A program made the position numbers and the translations under genes. Shown piece after piece: positions 62,350 to 64,000 of a DNA stretch of 64,000 bases. The stretch spans positions 50,363 through 114,362 of the forward strand of contig CAIUDH010000097.1 of NCBI GenBank assembly GCA_903897855.1. The letters run 5' to 3'. The first letter of the stretch is position 1, and each line of letters starts with the position of its first letter. This DNA comes from an uncultured Bacteroidota bacterium (GTDB lineage: Bacteria; Bacteroidota; Bacteroidia; UKL13-3). The notes beneath the pieces are model-generated. The model made no database searches, was not told the origin of the DNA, and worked only from the letters and a program-made list of their open reading frames with translations.

Positions 62350-64000
62350 CTATCGTATTAAGGTAACAGTCCCATCAAATTCTAGCTTTCGTCCATCATA
62401 CCCAGTAACCAACACCTTATAAACGTAGACATCTTGCTGACAAGATTTTCCAGAATAACTACCATCCCATCCATGAGTAGCATAATTTGTACTGGTATAA
62501 ATTGTTTCACCCCAACGATCGTAAATATTTATTTCAAAATTCTTTATCCCGCCTGCAACAACTCTAAATGCCTCGTTCTTCTCAGGTCCGGTTAAGTCTG
62601 GACTAAACACATTGGGAATAAAAACCGTTACATCAGGGCCGATATAAACACTTTGTATGGCTTCATCATCGCACCCTTCTCTGCTTGTTACGGATAGTTT
62701 TACTTTGTACCAACCGGTGTCATTAGTAGAATAAACATGCTGTGTGCTTCTTCCTATTGTGCTCTCTCCACTTCCATCGTCATAATCCCACTGATAATTC
62801 ATGGGTTCATTACCGGTGCTCGTATTGGTAAAAGTAATTTTGGGCGACGCTATGGTTGTTTTAACAGGGGTTGCAAAAAAAGATGCTACTGGATAAGGGA
62901 ATACTTCTATATAATTCGTTTTACGAATCGTTTTAAAACACCCAAAAGCAGAGGTTACCTTTAGTGTCACCGCATAAATGCCGCTATCATTATAAACATG
63001 TATCGGGTTCGGTAGGTTACTGTTGTTATCGATCCCTGTTTTGGGGTCGCCGAAATCCCATTCATAGAGTGCTCCACTTCCTGCATCATCAGTGCTGGTA
63101 AAAGTTACCTGGAGTGGCTTGCACCCCTTCAACGAATCGCCGTCGAAGGTAATATTTGGAGTAGGATAAATAATTCCATCGAATTTTGCCTGCACCGCAG
63201 CACACACGCCGTTTTGCGTAGAGGTAACGCTGAAACTGATTTTATGGTTGGCCAGCTCCAAAGCACTTGGATGATATCGTGTTGAGATTCCTGTTGCGTT
63301 GGAAAATCCGGTAGCACTATCTGCTGTCCATTTTACACCAAAAGGGGCATTTATTTTACAGGAAACGGTAACCCCATTTTGCTTAATATCTTCTTCACAT
63401 AATGCCTGAATCGCATCCATAGAAATTTTTGGTTCGTCCTGTACCGTGATCATAATTGAATCGGCCTTCTCGCAGTAGGGTGGTGAACTCTCCTTATAAA
63501 AATACTTTATTTTGTGTACTCCAACCCCGGCGGCCTTCGTATTAAAGATATTCCCCGACACTCCATTGCCAGTATAAATACCCGTACCACCTGCCACTGG
63601 AGTTCCATTCAGGGTGACGTCACCTAAATTAAGGCAAACGATGCCTACACTTGCAAGTTTAACATTGGGTACAGGAAAAACAGTAATCGTGGTACTATCC
63701 TCATCGCTACAGCCAATGGCGATTACTGAATATTTTAAGGTATACGTTTTAATACTGCCTGTGGTATTCACGGCCGGATTAAAAAGCCCTCCATTGACAC
63801 CAATGCCGCTCCAAAGACTCCCTATGACTGGTGAACATCCGGTGACAACATATAAATCAATGAGTCCATGGTCGGCGCATACATCGGGCAGTGTGCCTGC
63901 ATTTGCAACCGGTATGGCAATAACTTGAAATACGACAGTATCGGTATTTTCACAGTTTGTAGCAACGTCGGTGAACTTATAAATAAGCTGGTGGTAACCA
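62350..64000 (-). CDS. 3' part of a large PKD-domain T9SS type B cargo protein, start outside the window
   Basis: The minus-strand frame is open from the window end to a TAG at 62350-62352, so at least 549 residues are here and the N-terminus is missing. Near the window end it has Ig-like repeat units with a G-C-S and V/I-P spacing (VVTGCSPVIGSLWSG, VIAIGCSDEDSTTITV). Two PKD domains follow (YEWDFGDPKTG and YQWDYDDGSGES). The C-terminus is a gliding-motility CTD (FIPNVFSPDLTGPEKNEAF, NFEINIYDRWGETIY, GWDGSYSGKSCQQDVYVYKV). It is exported by T9SS and probably surface-attached; ligand unknown. Confidence 0.88.
   Translation of the reverse strand, partial: GYHQLIYKFTDVATNCENTDTVVFQVIAIPVANAGTLPDVCADHGLIDLYVVTGCSPVIGSLWSGIGVNGGLFNPAVNTTGSIKTYTLKYSVIAIGCSDEDSTTITVFPVPNVKLASVGIVCLNLGDVTLNGTPVAGGTGIYTGNGVSGNIFNTKAAGVGVHKIKYFYKESSPPYCEKADSIMITVQDEPKISMDAIQALCEEDIKQNGVTVSCKINAPFGVKWTADSATGFSNATGISTRYHPSALELANHKISFSVTSTQNGVCAAVQAKFDGIIYPTPNITFDGDSLKGCKPLQVTFTSTDDAGSGALYEWDFGDPKTGIDNNSNLPNPIHVYNDSGIYAVTLKVTSAFGCFKTIRKTNYIEVFPYPVASFFATPVKTTIASPKITFTNTSTGNEPMNYQWDYDDGSGESTIGRSTQHVYSTNDTGWYKVKLSVTSREGCDDEAIQSVYIGPDVTVFIPNVFSPDLTGPEKNEAFRVVAGGIKNFEINIYDRWGETIYTSTNYATHGWDGSYSGKSCQQDVYVYKVLVTGYDGRKLEFDGTVTLIR

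Noticed and set aside
1..64000. CRISPR arrays, insertion sequences, prophage, integrases or toxin-antitoxin pairs
   Set aside because: I saw no regularly spaced direct repeats, no transposase or integrase motif and no paired small toxin/antitoxin genes. The small gene pair at 51106-51579 belongs to the VF530 and DUF3820 families.

Overview
The window looks like chromosomal core genome of a Gram-negative member of the Bacteroidota. The evidence is two secreted proteins with type IX secretion (T9SS) C-terminal domains of the gliding-motility type, one with a type A sorting tail, lineage-typical families (DUF5686, DUF4783, independent phosphoglycerate mutase gpmI, class I FbaB aldolase, bacterial GH3), Kdo transferase waaA, and core promoters of the form TAnnTTTG in front of many genes with no Shine-Dalgarno sequences. 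The EF-P tip sequence resembles that of sphingobacteria-like lineages (from memory, not searched). I see no phage, insertion sequence, CRISPR array, plasmid gene or rRNA. Base composition looks even throughout.

Layout. 1-6710: 3' part of a DUF5686 outer-membrane protein, polyprenyl synthase, a candidate structured small RNA, then a coiled-coil protein, ZapA and RNase Y. 6830-12687: a large T9SS cargo protein, an S1/P1-type zinc phosphodiesterase and recN. 12702-17741 (mostly minus strand): a small exported protein with a GT-C-like membrane protein, dtd, pdxJ (plus strand) and rho with a long disordered insert. 18124-23583: plsC, glutaminyl cyclase-like lipoprotein, tRNA-Arg(CCT)-pyrE, a dihydrofolate reductase/heptose-bisphosphatase fusion, a radical SAM/SPASM protein and an orphan. 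23689-30209 (minus): fbaB, efp, M28 peptidase, purS, accC and gpmI. 30305-39250: DUF4783, nadC, Nudix, fabG, rfbC, tatA, a Pif1-like helicase, an MBL hydrolase and recJ. 39271-51579: LTA-synthase-like phosphotransferase, a barrel protein with waaA, PhoD phosphatase, GH3, T9SS type A protein, RidA, a partial 3-hydroxyacyl-CoA dehydrogenase, ruvC, flippase-like protein plus GT2, and VF530/DUF3820. 51723-64000: OppB-like permease, lipoproteins, tadA, PGI/PMI, LolA-like, a ferredoxin reductase-like flavoprotein, an ECF sigma locus, MATE, apaG and the 3' part of a second T9SS cargo.

How the genes work together. Most are housekeeping genes: DNA repair (recN, recJ, ruvC, helicase), RNA metabolism (rny, rho, dtd, tadA, efp), nucleotide and cofactor synthesis (pyrE, purS, folA, pdxJ, nadC), lipid and envelope synthesis (ispB-like, plsC, fabG, accC, waaA, rfbC, lolA) and central carbon metabolism (fbaB, gpmI, PGI/PMI). 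I found no clear new multi-gene defence or mobile system. The most interesting items are the DHFR-GmhB fusion, the ECF sigma factor paired with a protein that combines an inner-membrane segment with an outer-membrane-barrel-like domain, the structured RNA upstream of the zapA-rny group, the tRNA abutting pyrE, and a set of core promoters placed so close to start codons that leaderless mRNAs are likely.
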